A DNA stretch of 58,743 nt from Parabacteroides sp. GTDB lineage: Bacteria; Bacteroidota; Bacteroidia; Bacteroidales; Tannerellaceae. The stretch is from positions 1 to 58,743 of the forward strand of contig JAFUOJ010000018.1 of NCBI GenBank assembly GCA_017481945.1. Reading direction: 5' to 3'. The position numbers and the translations under genes are program-made. Shown one piece after another: positions 10,701-18,461 of the stretch. A model generated the notes under the pieces. The model was not told the DNA's origin. It searched no databases and saw only the letters and a list, made by a program, of their open reading frames with translations. Each line of letters opens with the position of its first letter. Position 1 is the first letter of the stretch.

Positions 10701-10804
10701 AGGGAAAAGGTAGTTGGGTGATTTGCTCATTAAAGCTGCAGGGCAAGTTGGATACGACACCGACCTTGAGTAGGATGGTACGAAAGATCGTAGAAGGAAA
10801 GTAG
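7721..10804 (+). CDS. Glycoside hydrolase family 2 enzyme, exported
   Basis: This 1027-residue enzyme has the GH2 layout: signal peptide (LLAGQVMQAQ, about 1-25), a jelly-roll sugar-binding domain with VMLHFNGSDYYTDAYINGHHVGYHEG, an immunoglobulin-like domain, a TIM barrel, and an extra C-terminal region of about 300 residues. The likely acid/base is Glu518 in SYLNES and the likely nucleophile Glu605 in GCGEFG. GH2 includes beta-galactosidases, beta-mannosidases and beta-glucuronidases, and I cannot tell which applies. I start at 7721 rather than the in-frame ATG at 7679 because 7721 gives a clean signal peptide. Its base composition is visibly more GC-rich than its neighbours, which produces long antisense open frames and may indicate transfer. 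It is followed by a strong two-way terminator. Confidence 0.88.
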   Translation: MKKRKSRYGVMMALCLLAGQVMQAQDKREEKDFYTAIASNKQVVEGDRPLEKIQEKELPADQRLNWADSKKYRFTPMKKITSKQEMEQALGDLKQQYAPFLQDVAPAFQAVRRTIRIDSMQFRYETKEDCQDFSRLSQGGGEWEQVAMPYYHGPHGVATAWYRKEFELPAELMAMPAVMLHFNGSDYYTDAYINGHHVGYHEGMLDEFEFNIKKYLRPGKNTLLVKVRNDYSMLGGEATPRRWGNKLAASNSAGWDDPHSGWICCPAGFGIYQDLYIEGRGMPYIADMFCRPLLDQSAVELWVEVELENGDDADHFQLEYSLYGQNFRATVVKSQQKEIRVEGGRVLNKTVVSIPEEQLKLWEPSAPWLYQMQVRLLDKQGQALDGRKQQFGMRQFTISTTSLPKGRFYLNGKEVRLRGTNTMGFLQKSVMAHDWERLTDDLLLAKLTNINFIRTTQRIVPKEVYEYADRVGMMMQADLPLFAYINQKQYTEILKQAGNIERVLRNHPSVILMSYLNESMAEKQAHAISRYAYERLFDALDVVVHNENPERAVKYVDGDYQAPNNGYPDNHCYNIWYDKHGIGLPEMGRGAWMKVSKGWMYGCGEFGAEGLDFPELMKRRYPADWLKKEADGSWNPQYMFGIYTGAQTWKMHWNWFETQYTMEDWVRESHQHQAWGIGLVSRAFRRMPRMNSFAIHLFIDAWPNCWMKAIMDCERTPKPAWFVYRDALTPLSVQVESERTAFFGGQEYPVKVWVCNDTHETPEAVLKYTLELNGRVVNSGSVPAVVPTIQEAVSFQGYLPVEVPTVKQKSTMVVRVGLFDKATGKAIHEDKMESVVYPTEKCSKQPRVYVVGESDDTKAILEQFGLTEVVRSGEILPTDLVIVADSMLETAMQSKIATAVKAGARALLLKEAMSSKSSLFDLNLSVDVADKDSWIVFRNVSHRWLAGSESTDLKYNYSSALQAPERHYYRLFTAPEMTPVLTYREQMVVGEKQEGKGSWVICSLKLQGKLDTTPTLSRMVRKIVEGK

Positions 10805-10827
10805 GAGATACTTCACTACAAATGATA

Positions 10828-10868
10828 AAATGGGATATTTCTCAGCCTCGATGAGAAATATCCCATTT
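10828..10868. terminator. Bidirectional terminator, 17-bp perfect stem
   Basis: The arms at 10828-10844 and 10852-10868 are perfectly complementary over 17 bp, with a 7-base loop and A/T-rich ends. It lies between the converging GH2 and DUF5723 genes and can serve both. Confidence 0.88.
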
Positions 10869-10889
10869 CTTTATGCGTAAAGAGAGATT

Positions 10890-12317
10890 TTAAATTTCGT
10901 TACTCTTCTTTTTCCCTAATGGGATGGAAAGTCCGATGTAAGCATTTAAGTTCTTTGTGTTGTTCTTGCCTAAGAACATATAGTCGGTACCAATGAAAAG
11001 AGGACCTAATTTGGCTGCAACACCGAAGCTCTTACCAGCACTTTGTATCACAGAATAACTGATAGCGCAGTTGAAAGCATTAGAAGGACGAACATTGGCA
11101 GAGAATGTCAATTCGTTTAATGTTTTCGGATTGGTAAAACGAGCGGTGTATAAAGCACCTACTACTAACCAATTGTTTAGTAGAGCGTATTCGGCTCCTA
11201 CAACGACAGAAGAGGTAAGTCCTGTGCTTCTGCTCTCTTTGGCTGATTCGTTCACCTCCATCTGTAGCAAGTCATAATTCAAGACCTCTCCGCTGCTTAC
11301 CATATCCACGAATTCATATCTGTCCGATTCGTCTCTTAGGTTATAGTTGTGGTTTGCTTTTGCAGTGGCAATACTTGTATGGCTTTCAGACCACTTGATG
11401 AATCCTAAGTCAAGAACAGAAGCAGAAAGAGTTAAGTTGTTCAGGAGTTTATAGGAAACACCTAAATCGACACCGGCTCCATATCCTGCAAAACCGAAAG
11501 AACCAAAATCAATGTCGTCGATGTAATCATTCTCTTGGGTAAGCTCTAAAAGTTTGGATGAACTTTCAAGAGTCGCGTCCACATTGATATTCGCTTCTCC
11601 GCGAAGATTTTGTAGTTGTTCGTAAGTAGGATTGTTAAAGTCAATGTTTTCATATCCGCTAAGATTACTGCTTACGCTGATGTTGTTGATGTTCATTTTT
11701 AGGTTTCCAACTCCTAATAAAACTTTTACTTTACCACCAACGGTCAAACGATCGTTTATATCTCTGGCATAGCCGACACCCGTTTCGATGTAGGAATTGA
11801 TTTCGAGAGATTGGGCTCCTACTTGTTCATTAATATGAGCTAATCGACTCCAGTCATCGATGTTTAATCCGTCCATGTTACGCATGAATTGAAACATAGA
11901 CTTAGGAATAGAGGCTCCGATATCATTACGTACCCCGATGTTGATAGACCAGAAGTTTTTCCCTTTATACCATCCTGCGGAGATGATGTCTGTGTTTAGG
12001 TTGACATTTAAATTATTGGTTACGTCCAGACGATTAATGAAATCGTTACTCATGAAATAGTTTCCGTCTTCACTATTTTCAATAATGTCCATCACATCTT
12101 GAAAACTTAAAGAGGAAGAATTAACACTGGCATTGAGTGAACCGATAGCCGGTATATTAATATAGCCTCGATCTGGTGTCAATGCCGGATTTAGTTGTTG
12201 ACGGTAATGACTACCTTCCATAAAATAGGAAGTTCTTAAGAATTGTGCATACCCTGGTATGGAAACCAAGAACAATAGTACTAAAGATAGATTTCTTTTA
12301 ATATTAGAAAGTTTCAT
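10890..12317 (-). CDS. DUF5723-family outer-membrane beta-barrel protein
   Basis: This is a 475-residue secreted protein with a signal peptide ending GYAQ, followed by FLRTSYFMEGSHYRQQLNPA. The rest is mainly amphipathic strands (NLNVNLNTDIISAGWYKG, TVGGKVKVLLGVGNLKMNIN) and ends YIGLSIPLGKKKS, as expected for an outer-membrane barrel of the DUF5723 type common in Bacteroidales. The molecular function of this family is not known. It appears to be a single-gene transcript, with its own -7 box 17 bases before the start and the shared terminator after it. Identification rests on the N-terminal pattern and overall barrel character. Confidence 0.75.
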   Translation of the reverse strand: MKLSNIKRNLSLVLLFLVSIPGYAQFLRTSYFMEGSHYRQQLNPALTPDRGYINIPAIGSLNASVNSSSLSFQDVMDIIENSEDGNYFMSNDFINRLDVTNNLNVNLNTDIISAGWYKGKNFWSINIGVRNDIGASIPKSMFQFMRNMDGLNIDDWSRLAHINEQVGAQSLEINSYIETGVGYARDINDRLTVGGKVKVLLGVGNLKMNINNISVSSNLSGYENIDFNNPTYEQLQNLRGEANINVDATLESSSKLLELTQENDYIDDIDFGSFGFAGYGAGVDLGVSYKLLNNLTLSASVLDLGFIKWSESHTSIATAKANHNYNLRDESDRYEFVDMVSSGEVLNYDLLQMEVNESAKESRSTGLTSSVVVGAEYALLNNWLVVGALYTARFTNPKTLNELTFSANVRPSNAFNCAISYSVIQSAGKSFGVAAKLGPLFIGTDYMFLGKNNTKNLNAYIGLSIPLGKKKSNEI

Positions 12318-12333
12318 AATGTAATATTTTTTG

Positions 12334-12341
12334 CAAAAGTA
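12334..12341 (-). promoter_or_regulatory. -7 box (TACTTTTG) for the DUF5723 gene
   Basis: On the minus strand TACTTTTG fits TAnnTTTG, with TTGT 19 bases further upstream as a weak -33 box. It leaves a very short leader before the ATG at 12317. Confidence 0.65.
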
Positions 12342-12383
12342 TGAATATTATACAATTTTGACAATTAATAGAAGGAGAAAAGA

Positions 12384-12421
12384 AAAGGAGGTAATCTCTA
12401 TGCAAAATGATTACCTCCTTT
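12384..12421 (-). terminator. Terminator after the DUF4861 gene, 13-bp stem
   Basis: AAAGGAGGTAATC and GATTACCTCCTTT pair perfectly around a 12-base loop. On the minus strand the stem is followed by a T-rich stretch. It isolates the DUF4861 gene from the DUF5723 gene downstream. Confidence 0.85.
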
Positions 12422-12443
12422 TTCTTTGTTATTTGTCGGATTG

Positions 12444-13652
12444 TTATTGAATCGTGATTTTTAAAGGTTCTTTGAGGTTCTGCGCGAATTGTTGCACGTA
12501 TTTGTACCATTCTTCCGAGTTGGTGAATCCCCATTTACTCCAGCCGGCACCGCTATAATAGGTGTATGTCTTGCCTGGAGCGTAGGTGCTGTAGGCTAAT
12601 ACGTGGCCATTGGCACCTCGTTCAGCTTTTTCTTTGTCGGAGAATCTTACGACTTTAGTTTCATTGGGTTTCTCCGGGAATACAGCGGCAATATAGGTTT
12701 GTCCGTTGTCACCGTCTACAGGGTCTGCGTAAGCGATATAACCTTTATTCGCTTCTGCCTGATAATCTTCGCTTGGCTCGTGTAAGACAATACCTGTTAC
12801 GACCGAAGTAGCCGCAGATAGATTATCGTAAGTAACGGTTATCTTGTTCAATTGTGAACCGGCGTCCAAAGAAATTGTGCGGGTTTCAATCACGTTGTTG
12901 TCTGCGTTTATAGTTAATGGATTGTAGACCAATTTAGCAGTGAAGCGTAATGGACCATTGTCTAAGATCTGATAATCTTTGTAGCAGTATGGATAAACAA
13001 TCGAATCATTTACTAAAAGAGCAGAGGTACCGGCTCCTAATGTTGGACCTACCTTATAATTATCTAATCCGTTGCCATGATCAATGTGGTAAGAGACTGA
13101 ATTGGATAGTTCTTTTGCAGCCTTTGGATCTGTTTTACGCAGTTCTGCAATCTTAGCCTTTGTTTCAGGGTTAAGTTCCGTATTGTAACGGGCTTCGACA
13201 ACAGGTTCGGCTACCCGTTTTACCCAAATATCACAACCGTACGCTTTTTCACCCGTCGCCTGTAAAGCCGGTCCGTAGGTGCGGAAAGCAATACGGTCAT
13301 TTTCCCAGGCGATATCATCTACCCGTTCAGGATAATGTCTTCCGCAAGTGATCGTTTTAAACTCGTTCGGTGTTCCTGCGGCTATTTTGTAGGTATATGT
13401 CTCTCCGGCTTTTATAGAAACAGGAAAAATGATTTTGTTATCGTATGTGATTTGATAAGGAATCTGTGAACCGTTGCTATCTAAAATGACGAAAGAGTTG
13501 CTTTCTAACTTCGTAATGACATCCGAGTTGATTTCTGTAATCTCATTTGTACGATCTGTTGCAGAAGGATTACTGATGGTTATTTCAACTACTTTTTCTT
13601 GGGTACATGCGAATGCACATACGGCAAGTAATGAATAAAATATCTTTCTCAT
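12444..13652 (-). CDS. DUF4861-family lipoprotein
   Basis: This 402-residue protein has a lipoprotein signal peptide with lipobox AFAC (Cys16). The body matches the DUF4861 pattern: ITISNPSATDRTNEI near the start, then ENDRIAFRTYGPALQATG, CDIWVKRV, and DHGNGLDNYKVGPTLGAGTS. DUF4861 proteins are often found in polysaccharide-use loci of Bacteroidetes, where an enzyme role on sugars has been suggested; I do not assign one. It stands alone between its own -7 box and terminator, and no polysaccharide locus is adjacent. Confidence 0.8.
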   Translation of the reverse strand: MRKIFYSLLAVCAFACTQEKVVEITISNPSATDRTNEITEINSDVITKLESNSFVILDSNGSQIPYQITYDNKIIFPVSIKAGETYTYKIAAGTPNEFKTITCGRHYPERVDDIAWENDRIAFRTYGPALQATGEKAYGCDIWVKRVAEPVVEARYNTELNPETKAKIAELRKTDPKAAKELSNSVSYHIDHGNGLDNYKVGPTLGAGTSALLVNDSIVYPYCYKDYQILDNGPLRFTAKLVYNPLTINADNNVIETRTISLDAGSQLNKITVTYDNLSAATSVVTGIVLHEPSEDYQAEANKGYIAYADPVDGDNGQTYIAAVFPEKPNETKVVRFSDKEKAERGANGHVLAYSTYAPGKTYTYYSGAGWSKWGFTNSEEWYKYVQQFAQNLKEPLKITIQ

Positions 13653-13704
13653 AAATTGTTTATGTGTTTGATGTATTAATTACTCTTTAAATTTACTTGA
13701 TTTG

Positions 13705-13712
13705 CAAAAATA
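13705..13712 (-). promoter_or_regulatory. -7 box (TATTTTTG) for the DUF4861 gene
   Basis: TATTTTTG on the minus strand fits TAnnTTTG about 53 bases upstream of the ATG at 13652. The -33 region is not convincing. Confidence 0.55.
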
Positions 13713-13850
13713 CATAATTTATATAAACCTTCGAGGCATTGGTAAAAAAAGTGGGATTATTGGTCTATTTGCACTTTTTCTGTTTAGGAAAGGAATAACT
13801 ATGTCAGAAATATTTCTAACTTTAGAGCACAATCATTAAATCGAAAGATC

Positions 13851-15176
13851 ATGGGAGCAAAGAAAAATTTTGTGTTGGATACCAATGTTATTCTTCACGA
13901 CTACAAGTGTATTGAGAACTTTCAGGAGAATGATATTTATCTTCCTATCGTTGTGTTGGAAGAGTTGGACAAATTCAAAAAAGGAAATGACCAAATCAAT
14001 TACAATGCACGGGAGTTCGTTCGCGAGTTGGACACGCTGACCAGTAATGATCTCTTTTTAAAAGGCGCTTCTTTGGGACCGGGAAAAGGAACACTGCATG
14101 TGGTCACAGGAGATAAGTATCAAGAAAAGATTTATCAGTCGTTTCCTGAACGAACACCGGATCATCGGATTTTATCATGTACCCTTTCTGTGGCAGAGTC
14201 CGAGAAAGACAAACGGGTAAAGACGATTCTTGTGACGAAGGACGTTAATCTACGTATGAAGGCACGCTCTTTAGGAATCGAGGTAGAGGATTACATCAAT
14301 GACAAGGTTATAAATGTAAACATCTTCGAGCGAGCACAAGATACTTATGAGAATATTGATCCCGAGTTGATTGACCAGATGTACGCCAACCCAGCCGGAT
14401 TAGACGCCGAGTTGTTTGATATTAAGTTGGAACCGAATGAATGTTTTATCTTGAAGAGCCAACGAAATTCCATATTGGCTCGTTATAATCCGTTCACGAA
14501 TAAGTTTAAACGCGTTGAGAAGAGCAGTAATTATGGTATCCAACCACGTAATGCCGAGCAAAGCTTTGCTTTTGAGGTGTTGAACGACCCTGAAGTGAAG
14601 TTGATAGGCTTAACCGGAAAGGCGGGTACAGGTAAAACCTTATTGGCATTAGCTTCAGCCTTGAAGCAAGCAAATGTCTACAAGCAAATCCTTTTAGCTC
14701 GTCCGATTGTTGCTTTGGCCAACAAGGATTTGGGTTTCCTACCGGGGGATGAGAAACAAAAGGTCGCTCCGTATATGCAACCGTTGTTCGATAATTTGAA
14801 TGTTATTAAGGGGCAATTTGCTCCGGGCAGCGCTGACGCACGTAAAGTCGATGATTTGCAAAAAAGCGGTCAGTTGGTAATAGAAGCATTAGCTTTCATT
14901 CGCGGTCGAAGCTTGTCGGAGACATTCTGTATCATTGATGAGGCGCAAAATTTAACGCCACACGAGATTAAAACTATTATTACACGTGCCGGGGAGGGAA
15001 CAAAGATGGTCTTTACCGGAGATATTCAACAAATCGACTCTCCTTATTTGGATGCACAGAGTAATGGTTTAGCCTACATGGTCGATAAGATGAAGGGGCA
15101 GGATCTGTTTGCTCATATCAACCTCATTAAAGGAGAACGTAGCCAGCTCTCTGAATTGGCGTCAAATTTGCTATAG
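13851..15176 (+). CDS. phoH: PhoH2-type protein: PIN nuclease domain fused to PhoH ATPase
   Basis: This 441-residue cytoplasmic protein has two parts. The N-terminal part (about 5-150) is a PIN-like RNase domain starting KNFVLDTNVILHD, with LEELD and TKDVNLRMKA as further acidic-site segments. The C-terminal part (about 230-441) is the PhoH ATPase, with Walker A GLTGKAGTGKT (residues 253-263), Walker B CIIDEAQN and GDIQQID. PhoH2 proteins studied in actinobacteria are ATP-driven RNA helicases with RNase activity. The length is normal. The gene stands alone; the box TAACTTTA at 13817-13824 is one mismatch from the -7 consensus. Confidence 0.93.
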   Translation: MGAKKNFVLDTNVILHDYKCIENFQENDIYLPIVVLEELDKFKKGNDQINYNAREFVRELDTLTSNDLFLKGASLGPGKGTLHVVTGDKYQEKIYQSFPERTPDHRILSCTLSVAESEKDKRVKTILVTKDVNLRMKARSLGIEVEDYINDKVINVNIFERAQDTYENIDPELIDQMYANPAGLDAELFDIKLEPNECFILKSQRNSILARYNPFTNKFKRVEKSSNYGIQPRNAEQSFAFEVLNDPEVKLIGLTGKAGTGKTLLALASALKQANVYKQILLARPIVALANKDLGFLPGDEKQKVAPYMQPLFDNLNVIKGQFAPGSADARKVDDLQKSGQLVIEALAFIRGRSLSETFCIIDEAQNLTPHEIKTIITRAGEGTKMVFTGDIQQIDSPYLDAQSNGLAYMVDKMKGQDLFAHINLIKGERSQLSELASNLL

Positions 15177-15374
15177 CTATCTATAAAGTTCAGGCTTCTT
15201 TACTAAAGGAGTCGATTTAAATTTCCTCGGCAGGCTGTTTGATTTGTATAGTTAGGAAAATCAAGCAGCTTATCGAAGAAATTTTTATTCTCGATGAAAG
15301 AAAAGTATGCTTAATTCGTATATCGTAAAATGTTTTCGTGTATTTGCGAGAAATAAAACAATAAATAATCTAAT

Positions 15375-15931
15375 ATGAAGAAGGTATTACCCATTCTATT
15401 ACTTCTCCTTATTGGGGGATGTGCTAAGGATTCTGGTACGGAAAAACATCAAGGTAAGCGTGACAATGTAGTAAAGGTACGCGACAAGGTCAAAGAGGTT
15501 ACATTTGGAGATCTTTTGATTGGACGAATCGCCCGTTCCTATATTTTTGAGGATTATCTGATAATAACTGACTATGAAACTCCGGATGAATTAATTCATG
15601 TCTTTCGAAAGGACGATTTCAGCCATGTTACAAGCTTTGCTTTTCGTGGACAAGGGCCCGGAGAAATTGCAAATTTAGGGAACTGTTCTGTGGCGATAAA
15701 ATACTTGCGACTTGTGGATTGGGGAAGACTGCCTTTATAAAAACTCCTCCTATTAAAGCCTTTTATCCGGATGCTATTCTTGTCTTTGACTTAGAGGAAA
15801 ATTATCAGAAGACAATAGAAGTTGGATATAACATAGTGAAAATGGTTTATGACGAAAAGAATTACCGCCTATTCCTGACTTGTGAAGATGAAATCCAATT
15901 TGCTGCTTTAGATTTGAAAGGCCTTGTATAA
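15375..15931 (+). pseudogene. Frameshifted, shortened six-bladed beta-propeller lipoprotein
   Basis: The first frame (15375-15740) starts with a lipoprotein signal peptide (lipobox IGGC) and reaches the family-typical stretch HVTSFAFRGQGPGEIANLG, then runs into an unrelated tail and stops. The third frame takes over around 15680-15720 and reads CGDKILATCGLGKTAFIK and later AILVFDLEENYQ, which looks like the last propeller blade. Together they encode only about 185 residues, about half the usual 330-400, so the copy is both frameshifted and internally shortened. Compare the intact relative at 18462-19604. It is followed at once by a strong terminator. Family membership is inferred from motif pattern. 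Confidence 0.65.
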
Positions 15932-15936
15932 AAAGT

Positions 15937-15967
15937 AAAGGGATCTACCGACCAAGTAGATCCCTTT
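15937..15967. terminator. Bidirectional terminator (GGGATCTAC/GTAGATCCC)
   Basis: A 9-bp GC-rich stem, extended by A/T pairs, encloses a 7-base loop and is followed by seven T. It ends the propeller remnant and the converging hydrolase gene. Confidence 0.9.
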
Positions 15968-15985
15968 TTTTATGAAGCGTATGCT

Positions 15986-17893
15986 TTATTTCTTAACCAC
16001 CGGAAGAATTAATCGCGTTGCTGCATTTTCTTGATGGAAGACCTTGATGTTTTGTTTCATGACAAAATCTTCGATTGTGCAGTGGTATGTGTCGATAAAC
16101 TTCTGCGGGTTACGGTCGATGATCGGGAACCAAGAGCTTTGGATCTGGATCATTAAGCGGTGGCCCGGCAAGAAAGAGTGAGCGACATCGTATAACGTAT
16201 AATTTACCGGTGTGATTTCATTCGGTGTGAACGGCTGAGGATTGTCGAAGCCGGTACGGAAACGTCCACGGAACAATTCACCACGAACCAACTGCTGGAA
16301 ACCGCTCATCGGATAGGTATGATTCTTCAGATAGTCCTTTGCCTCTTTTGGATAGGAGAACTTTTCCGGATAAACGTCGATTACCTTCACCATGAAGTCC
16401 GCGTCCGTACTTTCAATTGCCGTTTTTAACTCTACTTCGATAGGTCCAGCCAAAGTCAACGTGTCAGTCAAAGGTTCTGTCACGAAGGTAATCACATCGG
16501 GGCGAGCCGTTGCGAATCGCTGGTCGTCCAACATATATTCTTTGGTACGCGCAGCAGTCGGATTGGCTGTGTAAGGTACCGGGTGGGACATATCTGAAAC
16601 ATATTCCGTATAAGAACTCTTTTCCTTCGGTGCTTCTGTGGATACTGAGCCGTTGGCATGAATGTAATAGGGAGTCGGCTTCATGTTAGCGATAGGCCAT
16701 TCATCATAAACCTCCCACTGATTCTTTCCGGAGTAGAAGATATTGACATGCTCCTTCGGTTTTTCACCTTCGTTCTCCAAATAATAACGGAAGAAGGGGT
16801 ATTGGATGTTATCCAAGTAGTGTGCAGAGGTATTTTCCCCGAAATAGACATTTCCGAAGCCCTGATATTCGCGGCGAGTCCATGCACCATGCCACCACGG
16901 ACCGAATGTCAAATACAATTCTGTCTCCGGAGACTGTTCCTTAATGGCTTTATAAAGTCCCCACGCCCCGTAGCAGTCTTCTGAGTCATACAAACCACCT
17001 ACGACCAAAACCGCCGGCTTCAAATTGTAGCATGAAGTACGTGCGTCACGCTCCTGCCAGAAGGTATCGAATGTCGGATGATTCTTGATGTTGTTCCACA
17101 TCGTTTCGGTAGTATCCTGAACCAAGTCGTCTGCATTCTTGAAAGTTCCCAAGGCCAAGAAATCGGTATAAACGTCGTTCTTTACGATTTGGCGGATGAC
17201 GCCTCTACCATAATTACGCCCTTCCAATCCCGGCAAGAAGTTGGTGGTCTGAAGGAACGTGAACGCTCCGTTGTGATGGCGGTCGTCACCTCGGAACCAG
17301 TCGGTCACCGGTGCTTGCGGAGAGACAGCCTTTAGAGCGGGGTGGTTGCTTGACGCTGTCATGGTCGCGTAGAAACCGTCGTAGCTGATTCCCCATGTTC
17401 CAACGTTGCCGTTACTATAGGTATTCTTGATCAACCATTCGATTGTGTCATACGTATCAGTAGCTTCGTCGATGTTTTTCTTGTCTTTCTTCCCTTTCTT
17501 GTTTTTATTCAACGGACGAACCTGTTCGAACTGCCCTTCACTCTTATGACGACCGCGTACATCTTGGAATACAAGGATATAATTCTTTTCGACATAAGTA
17601 CTTTGACTGGTCAGCATGGAACGTACAAAGTTATCCCCGTATGGAGCACAAGAGTAGGGGGTACGTCTCATCAAAATAGGATGACGTTTGCTGTTGTTCT
17701 TCGGTTCATAAATCGCTGTGTACAGTTTGACACCGTCACGCATAGGAATCATTACTTCCCGTTTCGTGTAAGCTTCTCTCAATTTCAGTTCTGCACTGTC
17801 CGGTTTTGCTTCCGCTTTTCCTTGAGCGTATGCCGCTGTTCCTAACGTGCAACAGAAAGAGATCAGCAGGATAAAAGGTACTAATCTTTTCAT
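15986..17893 (-). CDS. CocE/NonD-family alpha/beta hydrolase (S15-like), exported
   Basis: This 635-residue protein has a signal peptide ending AYAQ. Next come the CocE/S15 start VMIPMRDGVKLYTAIYEP, the nucleophile elbow GTWGISYDGF (Ser170), and the C-terminal jelly-roll domain with LTLAGPIEVELKTAIESTDADFMVKV and LPGHRLMIQIQSSWFP. Relatives are X-Pro dipeptidyl-peptidases, cocaine esterase and glutaryl-7-ACA acylase. Annotation as a peptidase or esterase acting in the periplasm is reasonable, but the substrate is unknown. A lysine-rich stretch (about residues 129-139) sits just before the catalytic domain core. The long gap upstream holds a 42-bp repeat array rather than an obvious promoter. 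Confidence 0.9.
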   Translation of the reverse strand: MKRLVPFILLISFCCTLGTAAYAQGKAEAKPDSAELKLREAYTKREVMIPMRDGVKLYTAIYEPKNNSKRHPILMRRTPYSCAPYGDNFVRSMLTSQSTYVEKNYILVFQDVRGRHKSEGQFEQVRPLNKNKKGKKDKKNIDEATDTYDTIEWLIKNTYSNGNVGTWGISYDGFYATMTASSNHPALKAVSPQAPVTDWFRGDDRHHNGAFTFLQTTNFLPGLEGRNYGRGVIRQIVKNDVYTDFLALGTFKNADDLVQDTTETMWNNIKNHPTFDTFWQERDARTSCYNLKPAVLVVGGLYDSEDCYGAWGLYKAIKEQSPETELYLTFGPWWHGAWTRREYQGFGNVYFGENTSAHYLDNIQYPFFRYYLENEGEKPKEHVNIFYSGKNQWEVYDEWPIANMKPTPYYIHANGSVSTEAPKEKSSYTEYVSDMSHPVPYTANPTAARTKEYMLDDQRFATARPDVITFVTEPLTDTLTLAGPIEVELKTAIESTDADFMVKVIDVYPEKFSYPKEAKDYLKNHTYPMSGFQQLVRGELFRGRFRTGFDNPQPFTPNEITPVNYTLYDVAHSFLPGHRLMIQIQSSWFPIIDRNPQKFIDTYHCTIEDFVMKQNIKVFHQENAATRLILPVVKK

Positions 17894-18029
17894 TTATATT
17901 TAATTTAAGTTTGTTTCTACGGGCAAAGGTACGCACATTCTGGAAAAGAATCCGCTATGTCCGATTAAAAAACAAGTTGTTCCGGAATAGAAAGCGTATG
18001 ATTCTTTCAAAAACCTGCGTCGAAATGAG

Positions 18030-18407
18030 TAGCAAGTGGTTAAAAATATCATCCACCGCCTCCGATTCTATTTTCAAGCGCTTAAAAATAGAATCGGAGG
18101 CGGTGGAAAGTACTTTCAAGCACTTAAAAATAGAATCGTAGGGCTCCGAAAGTATTTTCAACCACTTGAAAATAGAATCGTAGGCGGTAGAAGGTATAAA
18201 AAAGTGCTTGATACTAAAATCTACCGCCTCCGATGATATAAAAAAGCACTTGATAGTCCCATCGTAGGCCTACGGAGGTCGGAAATAGTGCTTCGGAATG
18301 GTTCCGTAGGCCTACGGAGATAGGAAATAGCGGTAGAAAGTCATTTCGTAGGGCTACGGAGTGAGAAAATTGTACTTGGAACGGTAGGAAATGTAAAAAA
18401 ACTGTAA
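18030..18407. repeat. 42-bp tandem array, about nine units, with dyads every 21 bp
   Basis: Units begin at 18030 and recur every 42 bases to about 18407, the last one diverged. Each unit carries two dyads about 21 bases apart: one around AAGCGCTT/AAGCACTT, the other around TACCGCCTCCGAT or CGTAGGCCTACGG. In the 18240 unit the dyad centres are at 18247.5 and 18268.5, and the next is at 18289.5. The first units form a perfect 22-bp inverted repeat (18053-18074 with 18085-18106). Because 42 is a multiple of three, frames stay open on both strands and give spurious 14-residue repeat peptides. The array fills the gap between the divergent hydrolase and propeller genes. Function unknown. Confidence 0.88.
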
Positions 18408-18461
18408 CTTGCTAGACTTTCTTGCGTCAAAGAGGGAAAGAATATAAAGAAAGAAGTGCGT

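Noticed and set aside
17911-18236. Overlapping small open frames on both strands with 14-residue repeat peptides
   Set aside because: They arise because the 42-bp array is a multiple of three and contains few stops. They have no ribosome site or promoter and occur on both strands at once.
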